22,327 nt of DNA from Dongia_A sp035274225 (GTDB lineage: Bacteria; Pseudomonadota; Alphaproteobacteria; Dongiales; Dongiaceae). The DNA is taken from the NCBI GenBank assembly GCA_035274225.1, contig DATEOK010000498.1, positions 1-22,327 on the forward strand. The letters are read 5' to 3'. Shown piece after piece: positions 1 through 7,100 of this stretch (position 1 is its first letter; the number at the start of each line of letters is the position of its first letter). Position numbers and translations under genes: made by a program. The notes under the pieces were generated by a model. The model searched no databases, was not told the DNA's origin, and saw only the letters and a list, made by a program, of their open reading frames with translations.

Positions 1-84
1 CACGGTCGGGTTCTTTGTTTTTGACCAGGGGCCGGATTTAAAGCGCTGCTTGATCGCGTGATTGCGGCCAACGAAAATTGGCCC

Positions 85-462
85 ATGCTCAGCGTCTATA
101 TCATTCAACTCAATGTCGTCGGGCTCCAGGCTGGCATCGACTGGTACACCAGCGTCCTTGGCTTCAGGATCAGCCAGGAAAACAACTACCTGCATCACGG
201 CACCACGGTTCAGCTCGAACACGACCAGGGCTTCCGGCTCATCCTCCACAACGCCAAGAATCCGGCGAAGATCAATTACCCCGACGATGCGCAGACGATG
301 GTTGTCTGGCGGACCAGCGACCTCGCAGCAACCATGGAACAAATGAAGTCGAAGGGCGTGGATTTCATTTTCTCGCAGCCACAACAAATCAATGTTGGCA
401 GCTTCGTGGCGTTCCGCGATCCCTTTGGAAATGTGCATGAGCTCATCGAGCTCAAGAAATAG
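85..462 (+). CDS. VOC superfamily (glyoxalase/bleomycin-resistance fold) protein
   Basis: A 125-residue single-unit member of the vicinal oxygen chelate (VOC) superfamily. It begins with a beta strand followed by the typical helix motif around 'WYTSVLGF' (residues 19-26 from this start) and ends with the classic 'FRDPFGNVHELIE' segment, in which the final Glu is usually a metal ligand. The size fits one half of a VOC dimer. Substrate and reaction cannot be read from the sequence: the family includes glyoxalases, dioxygenases, isomerases and resistance proteins. ATG at 85 is chosen because the VOC fold starts right there; GTG at 58 in the same frame would add nine residues of no clear function. 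Neither start has a convincing ribosome-binding site. It faces the small membrane gene to its right. Confidence 0.85.
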   Translation: MLSVYIIQLNVVGLQAGIDWYTSVLGFRISQENNYLHHGTTVQLEHDQGFRLILHNAKNPAKINYPDDAQTMVVWRTSDLAATMEQMKSKGVDFIFSQPQQINVGSFVAFRDPFGNVHELIELKK

Positions 463-512
463 AGTGTGATCCAACCGCGAAGGCGCGCCGATGAGGAGAT
501 GGTCGCGCGTGC

Positions 513-752
513 CTACAACCAAGTCCACACGACGGCGGCAACGAGGGTGACGCCGCCCGCCACGTTGAGCCAGTTGCCGATGCTGCTCTTGCGCTGTCCG
601 GCGAGCGAGGCCGCGCTGCCATAGGCGTTGGCGCGGGCGGCTTCCACGCCCACCTTGCGCAGCACGTTGCCGATGATCAATGCGGGCACGGCGACGGCAA
701 ACAGCCACATGATGCTCTCTTGCATGGATGCTGACCAACCCGCGGGAATCAT
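513..752 (-). CDS. Small two-helix membrane protein, hypothetical
   Basis: A 79-residue protein with two hydrophobic segments, one near residues 14-31 and one at the extreme C-terminus ('VTLVAAVVWTWL'), separated by a short polar stretch rich in Ala, Gly, Arg and Ser. It is probably an inner-membrane protein with both segments spanning. The ATG at 752 is preferred because GAGGG lies ten bases upstream; a TTG at 776 in the same frame would add eight residues but has no ribosome-binding site. I do not recognise the family. It converges with the VOC gene, leaving about 50 bases between the stops. Confidence 0.6.
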   Translation of the reverse strand: MIPAGWSASMQESIMWLFAVAVPALIIGNVLRKVGVEAARANAYGSAASLAGQRKSSIGNWLNVAGGVTLVAAVVWTWL

Positions 753-934
753 GGGCGGGAAGCCCTCAGTCGCCAACCGAGCAAATCTAGCCGGCGCGGC
801 GAGTTCTGCTTAGGCCGGGCTCCCTGGCGCGACGCTGACGGCCGCGGGGCGCTCAGCCGTGAACAGCTGCATCTTTCGGCTTATGTCGTGCGGTAAATTT
901 TCGCGGGAGCGATTTCGCGCTATCTTGTTTAACC

Positions 935-1168
935 ATGAACATAGAGCCCACCCAGCAACAGGCGTATCTCGGCGAAGTGACGCAACACGTCACGACTTCG
1001 ACTCCGCTTATGCGCTTCGTGCCGGCTGCTGCCGCGGTGTCGGATGAGACGGTCGATCAATGGGTGGAGCAGGAGCTGCAGCGCGGACGGAGCCGCGTGC
1101 GGGCCGGCGTTGCCGTGCTGGCCGTTCTCGCAGTGGTGGCGATACCGCTGGTCTTCCTCGTGAGATGA
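935..1168 (+). CDS. Small protein with C-terminal membrane anchor, hypothetical
   Basis: A 77-residue protein. The first 50 residues are polar, with an acidic stretch around 'DETVDQWVEQELQ' and then Arg-rich 'RGRSRVR'. The last 22 residues are strongly hydrophobic and end in a single Arg, which suggests a tail-anchored inner-membrane protein with a cytoplasmic N-terminus. There is no strong ribosome-binding site before the ATG. No family is recognised. Its divergent neighbour is the small membrane gene on the minus strand; the roughly 180 bases between them must hold both promoters, but no clear -35/-10 pair stands out. Confidence 0.5.
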   Translation: MNIEPTQQQAYLGEVTQHVTTSTPLMRFVPAAAAVSDETVDQWVEQELQRGRSRVRAGVAVLAVLAVVAIPLVFLVR

Positions 1169-1181
1169 GGCGGCGCGGCTC

Positions 1182-1457
1182 CTAGTGCATGCGCGTCTGG
1201 CGCCGCATGCCTGGCCTCTCGGAATTGTCGGTCACCAGGCGAAGCGGTCCACCCGCATAGCGCTTCGGATGCGATGCATGTTCCGACAGGGATATATCAT
1301 GCAGCATGGCATCGACCGCTTCGATCAATTGAACATGCTGCTGCCATGACCAGTCGGGGAGCGTCCCTGACTTGATTCGGGCTTCCGCCATGGCACGGAC
1401 TCTCTGCAGCTCCGCTTTCAAATCGGCCTCGCCGCTGTGGACTCTCGGGTGAAACAC
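1182..1457 (-). CDS. Hypothetical small helical protein, start uncertain
   Basis: The C-terminal 80 residues of this frame read like a real helical protein: a charged amphipathic helix ('EADLKAELQRVRAMAEARIK') and then 'DWSWQQHVQLIEAVDAMLHD'. Further upstream the frame turns into Cys- and Arg-rich low-quality sequence, so the true start is probably near here. GTG at 1457 is a compromise; an internal ATG at 1382 would leave about 66 residues. Codon third positions are only moderately GC-rich, unlike the strong bias in the window's core genes. No family is recognised. It could be a decaying or spurious frame. Confidence 0.35.
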   Translation of the reverse strand: MFHPRVHSGEADLKAELQRVRAMAEARIKSGTLPDWSWQQHVQLIEAVDAMLHDISLSEHASHPKRYAGGPLRLVTDNSERPGMRRQTRMH

Positions 1458-1758
1458 CCGGAACAAGATTCGGTTCCATAGCTGCTGCCGGCAACTTTTC
1501 CGCGGTGTGAAATCACCACCGCGATTGTGGCAATGCTTTGGAAGCAATGCTGAACTGCGCACGAACCCGCAGCGCGTGTAAGGCCACAAACATGACGATT
1601 GCGCGTCATCATTGTGCAGCGCTTTGCCCGCTCCAATATCTTCACCGCAACGTGACCGGACAGGCAGGCTGCGCGCCACGCCGGGTCGGTGTGGTTGCGG
1701 GCCACAGTCGGGACATTACCGGCGGCCCCCTCATATCGTCTTTGTCTGCGAGGGATCC
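1458..1758. other. Intergenic stretch with no supported gene
   Basis: About 300 bases between a doubtful minus-strand gene and the lipoprotein. Frames here are short, Arg/Cys-rich and overlap each other on both strands without a codon bias I trust. The promoter of the lipoprotein gene should lie in its right part, but I cannot point to a clear -35/-10 pair. Confidence 0.5.
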
Positions 1759-1998
1759 ATGACCACCAAGATGCTTTTCGTATTGCCATTCGCCATCGCA
1801 ACGCTCGCCGGCTGCGCCGCCACGAGCGATAGCTCATCATCGTCGCAGAGCAGCCTGAAATGCGCCGATCTCTCTGGCTCCGCGTACCTCGAGTGCCAGA
1901 AGAGCGTCACACCGGCGTCAAGTGTCGACAGCAAGCCATTCAAGATGGTGCGTCCGAAGGCGCCGAACGGTGACTTCGGGAGCATGGGCAGCCGCTAG
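1759..1998 (+). CDS. Small lipoprotein, hypothetical
   Basis: A 79-residue protein with a lipoprotein signal: basic start 'MTTK', a hydrophobic stretch, then the lipobox LAGC at residues 16-19, so Cys19 should be lipidated after signal peptidase II cleavage. A Ser-rich linker follows and then a short domain with two cysteines (in 'LKCADLSG' and 'YLECQKS') that could form a disulfide in the periplasm. ATG at 1759 is preceded by GAGG five bases away, which decides the start over longer in-frame options. The family is not recognised; small lipoproteins of this kind are common in alphaproteobacteria. A hairpin at 2011-2043 follows the stop. Confidence 0.65.
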   Translation: MTTKMLFVLPFAIATLAGCAATSDSSSSSQSSLKCADLSGSAYLECQKSVTPASSVDSKPFKMVRPKAPNGDFGSMGSR

Positions 1999-2010
1999 CG
2001 CCACCCGAGC

Positions 2011-2043
2011 AGGACGCGTGGCGGCATCGCCGTCGCGCGTCCT
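2011..2043. terminator. Hairpin between convergent lipoprotein and doxX genes
   Basis: Two nested perfect stems are visible: AGGACGCG (2011-2018) pairs with CGCGTCCT (2036-2043), and inside it GGCG (2020-2023) pairs with CGCC (2028-2031) around a GCAT loop. There is no T-run on either side, so it is not a textbook intrinsic terminator. Its place just after the lipoprotein stop and just before the 3' end of the convergent doxX-like gene suggests an end-of-transcript role. Confidence 0.4.
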
Positions 2044-2068
2044 CTGCGCTACGTCCTCTGCGCTACGT
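2041..2068. repeat. 14-bp tandem duplication at doxX 3' end
   Basis: The 14-base unit CCTCTGCGCTACGT occurs twice in perfect tandem. The second copy overlaps the stop codon (2063-2065) of the doxX-like gene, so the duplication may have set or shifted its C-terminus. Confidence 0.8.
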
Positions 2069-2494
2069 CCTCGCGAGGATGCTCCTGCGCGATGCGAGCA
2101 CCGAGCCCGGACCATGCACCGCCGCAAACAGAAGTCCGGCGATGAAGGTGAAGTGATCGACGAAGAAGCCGAACTCCGCCTGATTATCAGGCGCCCAATG
2201 CGACGGCCCATGGAAGGCGAAGGCGAGGAAGAGGACATAGGCCGCGGCCAGCAGCGCAGCCTCCGCGAAGTACGCGCCGGTCAGCAGACACACCACCAGC
2301 GCGGACTCGAAGATCGCCGCCAGCCAGGCGAGCAGCAGCGGAAACGGGAAGCCGGCCCCCGCGATGTAGCCGGTGGTGGCGTTCATGTCGGTGAACTTGA
2401 AAACCGCGGCCATCGCAAATATCCCCGCGAAGATGAGCCGCGCGACGAGGATGGCGATCACATGCCATGCAGGTGAGCGCGTGGAAGCGTTCAT
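2063..2494 (-). CDS. DoxX family membrane protein
   Basis: A 143-residue inner-membrane protein with four predicted hydrophobic segments, the usual DoxX/DoxD topology. Typical landmarks are the first helix ending in 'AMAAVFKFTD' (FK.TD-like motif after TM1), the Gly/Pro-rich 'GAGFPFP' loop, and the last helix after the 'DHFTFIAGLLFAA' segment. DoxX proteins are linked to quinone-dependent oxidoreductase subunits and to oxidative-stress complexes in some bacteria, but most members, including this one, have no assigned reaction. The ATG is preceded by GGAGG five bases away, a strong ribosome-binding site. It stands alone between the lipoprotein and the small gene at 2622. Confidence 0.85.
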   Translation of the reverse strand: MNASTRSPAWHVIAILVARLIFAGIFAMAAVFKFTDMNATTGYIAGAGFPFPLLLAWLAAIFESALVVCLLTGAYFAEAALLAAAYVLFLAFAFHGPSHWAPDNQAEFGFFVDHFTFIAGLLFAAVHGPGSVLASRRSILART

Positions 2495-2621
2495 CGGTTC
2501 CTCCGAATCAGCGAGAGATAGGAACGCTATCCGACACGTCCCGGGCGGTTCAACCGAAGCATTGTATCGAGACGCGCGGTCCGAAATGGCCGCGACCGGA
2601 TTGTGCCGCAGGGGGCCTGGT

Positions 2622-2843
2622 CTAGTTCGCGATCTTGAGATGGATTCTGGATTCCGTCGGCACCAGGTCGGCCATCAGGATGCGCATTTCCTCGAGAGCA
2701 TGGTGCAACAGGGCAAGCTTGCGGGTGGCTTCCAGGGTGTCCTGGCCCGCTTTCCGAAGCTCGACAATCAGCGCGGTTTGCTGCTCGATCCGCGCCCGCA
2801 TCAAGTCAATATGGTCGCGTGCGGCGATAGAGTTCCGGTCCAT
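2622..2843 (-). CDS. Small coiled-coil protein, hypothetical
   Basis: A 73-residue, almost fully helical protein: 'RDHIDLMRARIEQQTALIVE' followed by a second helix around 'KLALLHHALEEMRILMADL', with leucine and isoleucine spaced as in coiled coils. No membrane segment or metal motif is visible. The ATG at 2843 has AGGAG eight bases upstream, which supports it over a 25-residue longer frame that begins at 2918 with basic low-quality sequence. Such short helical proteins are frequent in Bradyrhizobium-like genomes; function unknown. It is divergent from the SRAP gene, with a 140-base shared promoter region. Confidence 0.6.
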   Translation of the reverse strand: MDRNSIAARDHIDLMRARIEQQTALIVELRKAGQDTLEATRKLALLHHALEEMRILMADLVPTESRIHLKIAN

Positions 2844-2983
2844 ATCGGATGCTCCTGGCGTCCCAGATCGAATGCCCTGGCCGAATGTCTTTGAGTGGGA
2901 TTTTGGTCGGCGCAACATGAACCGCGGATGAACGGGTCCCTTCCGCCGGCTGACAACTGGCGATCATTCGGGTAGCAAAGGAT

Positions 2984-3625
2984 ATGTGCGGCCGCTATGC
3001 CTTTACATTGCCCCCGGAAGCCATCCGCCAGCTGTTCGGCGTCACGGGTGGCGATTGGGTCCAGCCGCGCGTCAACCTGTCGCCCTCCACCGTCAACCCC
3101 GTGATCCGCATGAACGAGGGCGCCCGGGAGCTGGCGCCGATGAAATGGGGGCTCAGACCGTTCTGGTGGGACTCGGCCAAAACCAAGAACCAGCCCTTCA
3201 ACGCCCCGGCGGAGGATGCCGCCAGCAAGCCATTCTTCCGTGACGCCTTCAAACACCGCCGCTGCGTTGTGCCGGCAACCGCCTATTACGAATGGGACCG
3301 CGCCGGCCAACCGCCCAAGCCCTACCAGTTGACGGTCGATGCCGGGGCGCCGTTCTGCTTCGCCGGGCTCTGGGAACGGTGGAAGTCGCCGGAGGGCGAA
3401 TGGCTTGAGACCTATGCCGTCGTCACCACCCAGCCCAACCGGCTGGTCGCCAACTGGCACAACCGGATGCCGGTCATTCTTGACCGCGAGGAGATCGACA
3501 GCTGGCTGGCGCAGTCCGACCGCGTGTTGCTGGAAGCGATGCTGGACGCGTTCCCGCCGCATCGCATGGATGCCAAGGCGGTCTCGCCCAAGCTCAACCG
3601 CTCTGATTACGAAGGCCCGGTCTAG
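2984..3625 (+). CDS. SOS response-associated peptidase family protein (SRAP/YedK type)
   Basis: A 213-residue SRAP-domain protein of the HMCES/YedK family, close to the usual 220 residues. These proteins form a covalent link with abasic sites in single-stranded DNA and protect them during replication. The family's key residues are visible: Cys2 directly after the initiator Met ('MCGRYAF'), Asn73 in 'QPFNAPAE', Glu103 in 'AYYEWDR' and His159 in 'NWHNRMP'. All four are in the expected order, so the protein should be active. The start is fixed by Cys2, which must become the N-terminal residue. A weak AAAGG lies just upstream. No LexA-box was recognised in the upstream region. The next gene on the same strand is a nuclease, about 108 bases away. 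Confidence 0.95.
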   Translation: MCGRYAFTLPPEAIRQLFGVTGGDWVQPRVNLSPSTVNPVIRMNEGARELAPMKWGLRPFWWDSAKTKNQPFNAPAEDAASKPFFRDAFKHRRCVVPATAYYEWDRAGQPPKPYQLTVDAGAPFCFAGLWERWKSPEGEWLETYAVVTTQPNRLVANWHNRMPVILDREEIDSWLAQSDRVLLEAMLDAFPPHRMDAKAVSPKLNRSDYEGPV

Positions 3626-3733
3626 AGCGGTATTCCCCGATCCTCCATTTGAAGGATGGGCGTCGATTGACCGGTCGCGGCCCTGGCGTAACCATCAAAG
3701 CGCTATGTCTCGATGCTGGTCAGGGAGTACGGG

Positions 3734-4231
3734 ATGAAGCGCGTCATCGCCGCCATCGTGATTGCCGCGACCTGTGCCACGCCGGTGCTGGCCGCCGAAA
3801 CGGATCGGACCGTTGCGGGCGCGGCGCGGGTGATCGACGGCGACTCCCTCGTCGTCGGCGGCGTGCGCATCCGGATCCTCGACGTCGATGCGCCGGAGAG
3901 CGGGCAGTTCTGTTTCACGCGGTCTCAGCCGGTCGATCAAGGTGCCTGGCATTGCGGCCGCCTGGCGGCGCGCGCGCTTTCCGAAGAGATCGGCGACCAG
4001 AAGGTCAGTTGCGACATGACTGCGCGTGGTGTCCGCAAGGGCTGGCTCGCACGCTGCTCGGTCGGCGGCCAGGACTTGGCGCAGTGGCTCGCCGCCAACG
4101 GCTGGGCGGTGCCGGCGCCGGACTGCAAATGCGAGGTTGTCCGGTCCGCATCGGATCAGGCGAAGGCAGAAGGGCGCGGCATCTGGTCCAGCGCCTTCAC
4201 CATGCCATGGGACTGGCGCAAGGCGCGCTAG
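3734..4231 (+). CDS. Secreted thermonuclease family (staphylococcal nuclease fold) protein
   Basis: A 165-residue exported protein with a Sec signal peptide (basic start, hydrophobic core, likely cleavage after 'ATPVLA', about residue 20). The SNase core begins at 'RVIDGDSLVVGG'; the calcium/catalytic residues match the family: Asp37, Arg47, Asp52 and Glu55 in 'RILDVDAPE' (equivalents of D21, R35, D40, E43 of staphylococcal nuclease). A later Arg in the 'ARGVRKGW' stretch could replace R87. It has several cysteines, compatible with disulfides outside the cytoplasm. Expected role is DNA/RNA cleavage in the periplasm or outside the cell. ATG at 3734 is chosen because GGGAG lies six bases upstream and the signal peptide starts there. 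Its last 35 bases overlap the 3' end of the convergent oxygenase gene. Confidence 0.88.
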   Translation: MKRVIAAIVIAATCATPVLAAETDRTVAGAARVIDGDSLVVGGVRIRILDVDAPESGQFCFTRSQPVDQGAWHCGRLAARALSEEIGDQKVSCDMTARGVRKGWLARCSVGGQDLAQWLAANGWAVPAPDCKCEVVRSASDQAKAEGRGIWSSAFTMPWDWRKAR

Positions 4232-4979
4232 CTGCTGAAGCGCGCAAATCTCCGGGTTCCCGATCGAAGTTGCCGTAGAGGTCCTGGCCGCGGACCAGCA
4301 AGGCGCTGTCGCGCAGCGGGCCGGTGTTGCGGACATGCGAGGCGACGAAACGGATCGCGACACCTATCCGTCGGGCGCGCGAGCGGTTCGGTCCGGAATA
4401 GTGCGCCGTGCCCATATGGTGAAGTGACATTTCGCCTGGCCCTAGCAGCAGCGGGCGAGTGCGTGCAGGATCGATGGCGCAGCTGATGGCTTGATTGCGC
4501 GACAGCACATTGTCGGGGTTGCCGGAGGGGCCGTGGGGCAGCATTGGCTGCCGATGGCTTCCAGGCAGGACCTCGAGCGCGCCATTCTCGATCGTGCTTT
4601 CTGTCAGCGCCACCCATGCCGTCAAGACATCGGGCGGGTCCAGCAGCCAATAGGCGGCATCCTGGTGCCAGGCGGTATAAGTCGACGCACCCGGCTCCTT
4701 GAGGAACACGCTGACCGACCGGCACAACAGATCCGCTCCGAGAACATCGGCGACCTGGTCGAGGATAGAGGGCGTGTGCACCAGATCGAGTAGGAGGGGG
4801 CAATAGATGTGCGCCTTGGTGCGGAGGCCCTTTAGCATCGCCGCTCGATCGTTGCCAGCAGCGATGAACGCTTCAAGGCGCGCGCGATAGTCGGCAGCTG
4901 CGACACCGCTCAACGCTGGAAGCGGCGCTAGGTAGCCATGCCTCCGGAATGCGGCGATCTGGTCGCGCGTCAGAACCAA
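4197..4979 (-). CDS. Phytanoyl-CoA dioxygenase (PhyH) family protein
   Basis: About 260 residues from the TTG at 4979. It belongs to the PhyH group of Fe(II)/2-oxoglutarate-dependent oxygenases, which hydroxylate small molecules. The iron triad is visible: His105 and Asp107 in 'AWHQDAAYW', the distal His193 in 'HYSGPN', and Arg204 to hold 2-oxoglutarate. The start 'LTRDQIAAFRRHGYL' is typical of the family N-terminus. There is no in-frame ATG. TTG at 4979 is preferred over TTG at 5057 because a good promoter (5017-5045) lies between them. The natural substrate is unknown. It is divergent from the nitrile hydratase operon, which hints at a shared small-molecule pathway, but that is only inference. 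Confidence 0.85.
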   Translation of the reverse strand: MVLTRDQIAAFRRHGYLAPLPALSGVAAADYRARLEAFIAAGNDRAAMLKGLRTKAHIYCPLLLDLVHTPSILDQVADVLGADLLCRSVSVFLKEPGASTYTAWHQDAAYWLLDPPDVLTAWVALTESTIENGALEVLPGSHRQPMLPHGPSGNPDNVLSRNQAISCAIDPARTRPLLLGPGEMSLHHMGTAHYSGPNRSRARRIGVAIRFVASHVRNTGPLRDSALLVRGQDLYGNFDREPGDLRASAASAPCASPMAW

Positions 4980-5016
4980 GAGACGTCCATCAGTTCGGCG
5001 GTTTCCCCGGTGGGTA

Positions 5017-5045
5017 AGACTAGGCCATTTTCCGCAGCGCCACAA
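5017..5045 (-). promoter_or_regulatory. Candidate promoter of the PhyH-family gene
   Basis: On the minus strand TTGTGG (5045-5040) and TAGTCT (5022-5017) are separated by exactly 17 bases. This puts the transcript start near 5010, just upstream of the chosen TTG start. A short inverted repeat CGCCA-CAA-TGGCG (5038-5050) covers the -35 box and could be a regulator site. Confidence 0.4.
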
Positions 5046-5092
5046 TGGCGGCAGCAATTTTCACCGCGGCGATTCGGCATCGCCCGGCGGGC

Positions 5093-5120
5093 TTGTCGTG
5101 AACTTAATTGGCGCTATCAT
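5093..5120 (+). promoter_or_regulatory. Candidate promoter of the nitrile hydratase operon
   Basis: TTGTCG (5093-5098) and TATCAT (5115-5120) with a 16-base spacer. Transcription would begin near 5127, giving a very short leader before the ATG at 5136. That fits a nearly leaderless message or a start slightly further downstream (in-frame TTGs at 5151 and 5157). Confidence 0.35.
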
Positions 5121-5135
5121 TGCGGTGCTCCGTGC

Positions 5136-5807
5136 ATGCCAAAAACGTGTTTGCCATTGGGCCGCGACTTACATCACCATCCGCACCACCACGCGCATCG
5201 GCGCGGCCACGCGCATGCAGATGTGCCGCCGGACCCGGCCTTGCGCACCAAGGCGCTCGAGAGCCTCTTGACCGAGATGGGACTGGTGGATCCCGCCGCG
5301 ATCGATGCCTGGGTGGAGGCCTATGAGAGCAAGATCGGCCCCCGGCGCGGCGCGCAGGTCGTAGCGCGTGCCTGGGTCGATGCCGCGTTCAAAGCGCGGC
5401 TGCTGCAGGACGCGACCCGCGCGATCGAGCCGTTCGGGTTCCTGGGTCGCGAGGCGCAGCACATCGTCGTGCTGGAGAACACGCCCGCTATCCACAACCT
5501 CGTGGTCTGCACGCTGTGCTCCTGCTATCCATGGGGCCTGCTCGGCCTGCCGCCGCGCTGGTACAAGGCGGCGCCATATCGGGCACGATCGGTGATTGAT
5601 CCGCGCGGCGTGTTGGGCGAGTTCGGCTTGGTGCTTGGCGACGAAGTCGAAGTGCGGGTATGGGATTCGACCGCTGAGATCCGCTACCTGGTATTGCCGG
5701 AACGGCCGGCAGGAACCGAGGAACTGAGCGAGGAAGAGCTGGCGGGCCTGGTCACACGCGATGCGATGATCGGGATCGCGAAGGTAGAGAAGGGAAGGAC
5801 GGCATGA
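5136..5807 (+). CDS. Cobalt-type nitrile hydratase alpha subunit, copy 1
   Basis: A 223-residue alpha subunit of nitrile hydratase, which with the beta subunit hydrates nitriles to amides in the cytoplasm. The metal site CTLCSC is at residues 125-130; Thr as the second residue marks the cobalt type, and the central and last Cys are the ones oxidised to sulfinic and sulfenic acid. It is followed by 'YPWGLLGLPPRWYK', keeping the Trp (residue 133) usual in the family. The N-terminus has a His-rich stretch (residues 13-27), also seen in Pseudomonas putida-type cobalt enzymes, perhaps for metal capture. By hand count it is identical to copy 2 at 141 of 185 aligned residues (76%). The start is uncertain: ATG 5136 lacks a ribosome-binding site. 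It overlaps the next gene by ATGA. Confidence 0.93.
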   Translation: MPKTCLPLGRDLHHHPHHHAHRRGHAHADVPPDPALRTKALESLLTEMGLVDPAAIDAWVEAYESKIGPRRGAQVVARAWVDAAFKARLLQDATRAIEPFGFLGREAQHIVVLENTPAIHNLVVCTLCSCYPWGLLGLPPRWYKAAPYRARSVIDPRGVLGEFGLVLGDEVEVRVWDSTAEIRYLVLPERPAGTEELSEEELAGLVTRDAMIGIAKVEKGRTA

Positions 5808-6469
5808 ACGGCGTTCATGATATGGGCGGCATGCACGGCCACGGGCCGGTGGCCCCGGAAGACGAGAAGCACGAGCCGCTGTGGCACGCGCCTTGGGAAG
5901 CGCGGATGCTCGGCATCACGCGCAGCATGACCTTTCCCAAGGGCTTCAACATTGACCGCTTCCGCCACATCCGCGAACTGATGCCGCCGCATCTCTACCT
6001 GGCGCGCAGCTACTACGATCACTGGTACGCGGTCTGCGTCGCGGCCTTGCTGAACGGCGGGCTCGCGACCAAGGACGAGATCAAGAGTGGCCATGCCGCT
6101 GCCGGCAGCGCCAAGCGCAACGACGCCGCGCGCGCCGACCAGGTGTGGGCCAGCCAGAAGAGCCAGGGTGTCTTCACGCGCAAGGTCGAGACGCCGCCGC
6201 TGTTCGCGATTGGCCAGCGGGTGCGGGCTCGCAACATCAATCCGACCGAGCATACGCGCGTGCCTCGCTACGTCCGCGGCAAGGTCGGCGTGGTGCAGCT
6301 TCATCACGGCGGCCACGTTTTCCCCGACACCAACGCGCACCTGCAGGGGGAAGCGCCGCAGCACCTCTATACCGTTGTCTTCTCGGCACGCGAATTGTGG
6401 GGCGAAGATGCTTCCGCACGCGACGAGATCTGCGCCGATTTGTGGGAGAGCTACCTTGACCCAGCATAG
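5804..6469 (+). CDS. Nitrile hydratase beta subunit, copy 1
   Basis: A 221-residue full-length beta subunit. It opens with the family signature 'HDMGGMHG' and has the two arginine sites that contact the oxidised cysteines of alpha: Arg54 in 'FRH' and the cluster 'HTRVPRYVRGK' (residues 150-160). The C-terminus 'LWESYLDPA' is the standard family ending. The ATG overlaps the alpha stop (ATGA) and has GGAAGG upstream, so alpha and beta are translationally coupled. Only about half its residues match beta copy 2 by eye, so the betas have diverged much more than the alphas. Because N- and C-terminal halves are joined, this is not a split-beta thiocyanate hydrolase. Confidence 0.93.
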   Translation: MNGVHDMGGMHGHGPVAPEDEKHEPLWHAPWEARMLGITRSMTFPKGFNIDRFRHIRELMPPHLYLARSYYDHWYAVCVAALLNGGLATKDEIKSGHAAAGSAKRNDAARADQVWASQKSQGVFTRKVETPPLFAIGQRVRARNINPTEHTRVPRYVRGKVGVVQLHHGGHVFPDTNAHLQGEAPQHLYTVVFSARELWGEDASARDEICADLWESYLDPA

Positions 6470-7100
6470 CCACGCACATGATCACGACCATGACCTGGCG
6501 CATCATCACGACATCCATTCGGAGCTGCCGTCCGATCCCGCCTTGCGCGTGAAGGCGCTGGAAAGCCTGCTGACTGAGAAGGGACTGGTCGACCCGGCCG
6601 CCATCGACGCGTGGATCGAGGTCTATGAATCGAAGATCGGCCCGCGCAACGGCGCCAAGGTGGTGGCCAAGGCCTGGGTCGACCCGGCCTACAAGGAGCG
6701 CTTGCTCCGCGACGGCAGCAACGCGATCCACGAGTTGGATTTCCACGGTCGCCAGGGCCAGCACATCGTCGCGGTCGAGAACACGCCGGACGTCCACAAC
6801 CTCGTCGTCTGCACCCTGTGCTCCTGCTATCCCCTGTCGGTGCTGGGTTTGCCGCCAGCATGGTACAAGTCAGCGCCGTACCGCTCGCGTGCCGTGATCG
6901 ACCCGCGGGGCGTGCTGAAGGAGTTCGGCCTGGAACTACCGGATCACGTCAAGATCCGCGTCTGGGATTCGACCGCCGAGATTCGCTACCTCGTGCTGCC
7001 GGAGCGTCCCGCCGGCACCGAGAGGCTGAGCGAGGAGCAACTGGCAGCGCTGGTCACGCGCGACTCCATGATCGGGGTCGGCAAGGTCGCGGCGAAGTGA
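6456..7100 (+). CDS. Cobalt-type nitrile hydratase alpha subunit, copy 2
   Basis: A 214-residue alpha subunit with the cobalt motif CTLCSC at residues 119-124. Unlike copy 1 and the family norm, the residue after 'CYP' is Leu127 rather than Trp ('YPLSVLGLPP'); this position lines the active site. The N-terminus is again His-rich ('HSHAHDHDHDLAHHH') but differs in sequence from copy 1. The start is TTG at 6456: GGAGAG ends five bases upstream, the frame then reads 'TQHSHAHDHD', and no ATG fits. It lies 14 bases inside the end of beta copy 1, so translation is coupled. The rest of the active-site scaffold, including 'WDSTAEIRYLVLPERPAGTE', is identical between copies. Confidence 0.93.
   Translation: MTQHSHAHDHDHDLAHHHDIHSELPSDPALRVKALESLLTEKGLVDPAAIDAWIEVYESKIGPRNGAKVVAKAWVDPAYKERLLRDGSNAIHELDFHGRQGQHIVAVENTPDVHNLVVCTLCSCYPLSVLGLPPAWYKSAPYRSRAVIDPRGVLKEFGLELPDHVKIRVWDSTAEIRYLVLPERPAGTERLSEEQLAALVTRDSMIGVGKVAAK

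Noticed and set aside
3640..3657. Terminator hairpin after the SRAP gene (ATCCT/AGGAT)
   Set aside because: Only five base pairs with an eight-base loop and no T-run.
5000..5135. Cobalamin or cobalt riboswitch before the nitrile hydratase operon
   Set aside because: The space between the promoter candidate and the start codon is too short, and no conserved B12-box-like segment was recognised.
5136..7100. Iron-type nitrile hydratase
   Set aside because: Both alphas have CTLCSC (Thr), not CSLCSC, and the activator is the small cobalt-type one rather than a P47K-like GTPase.
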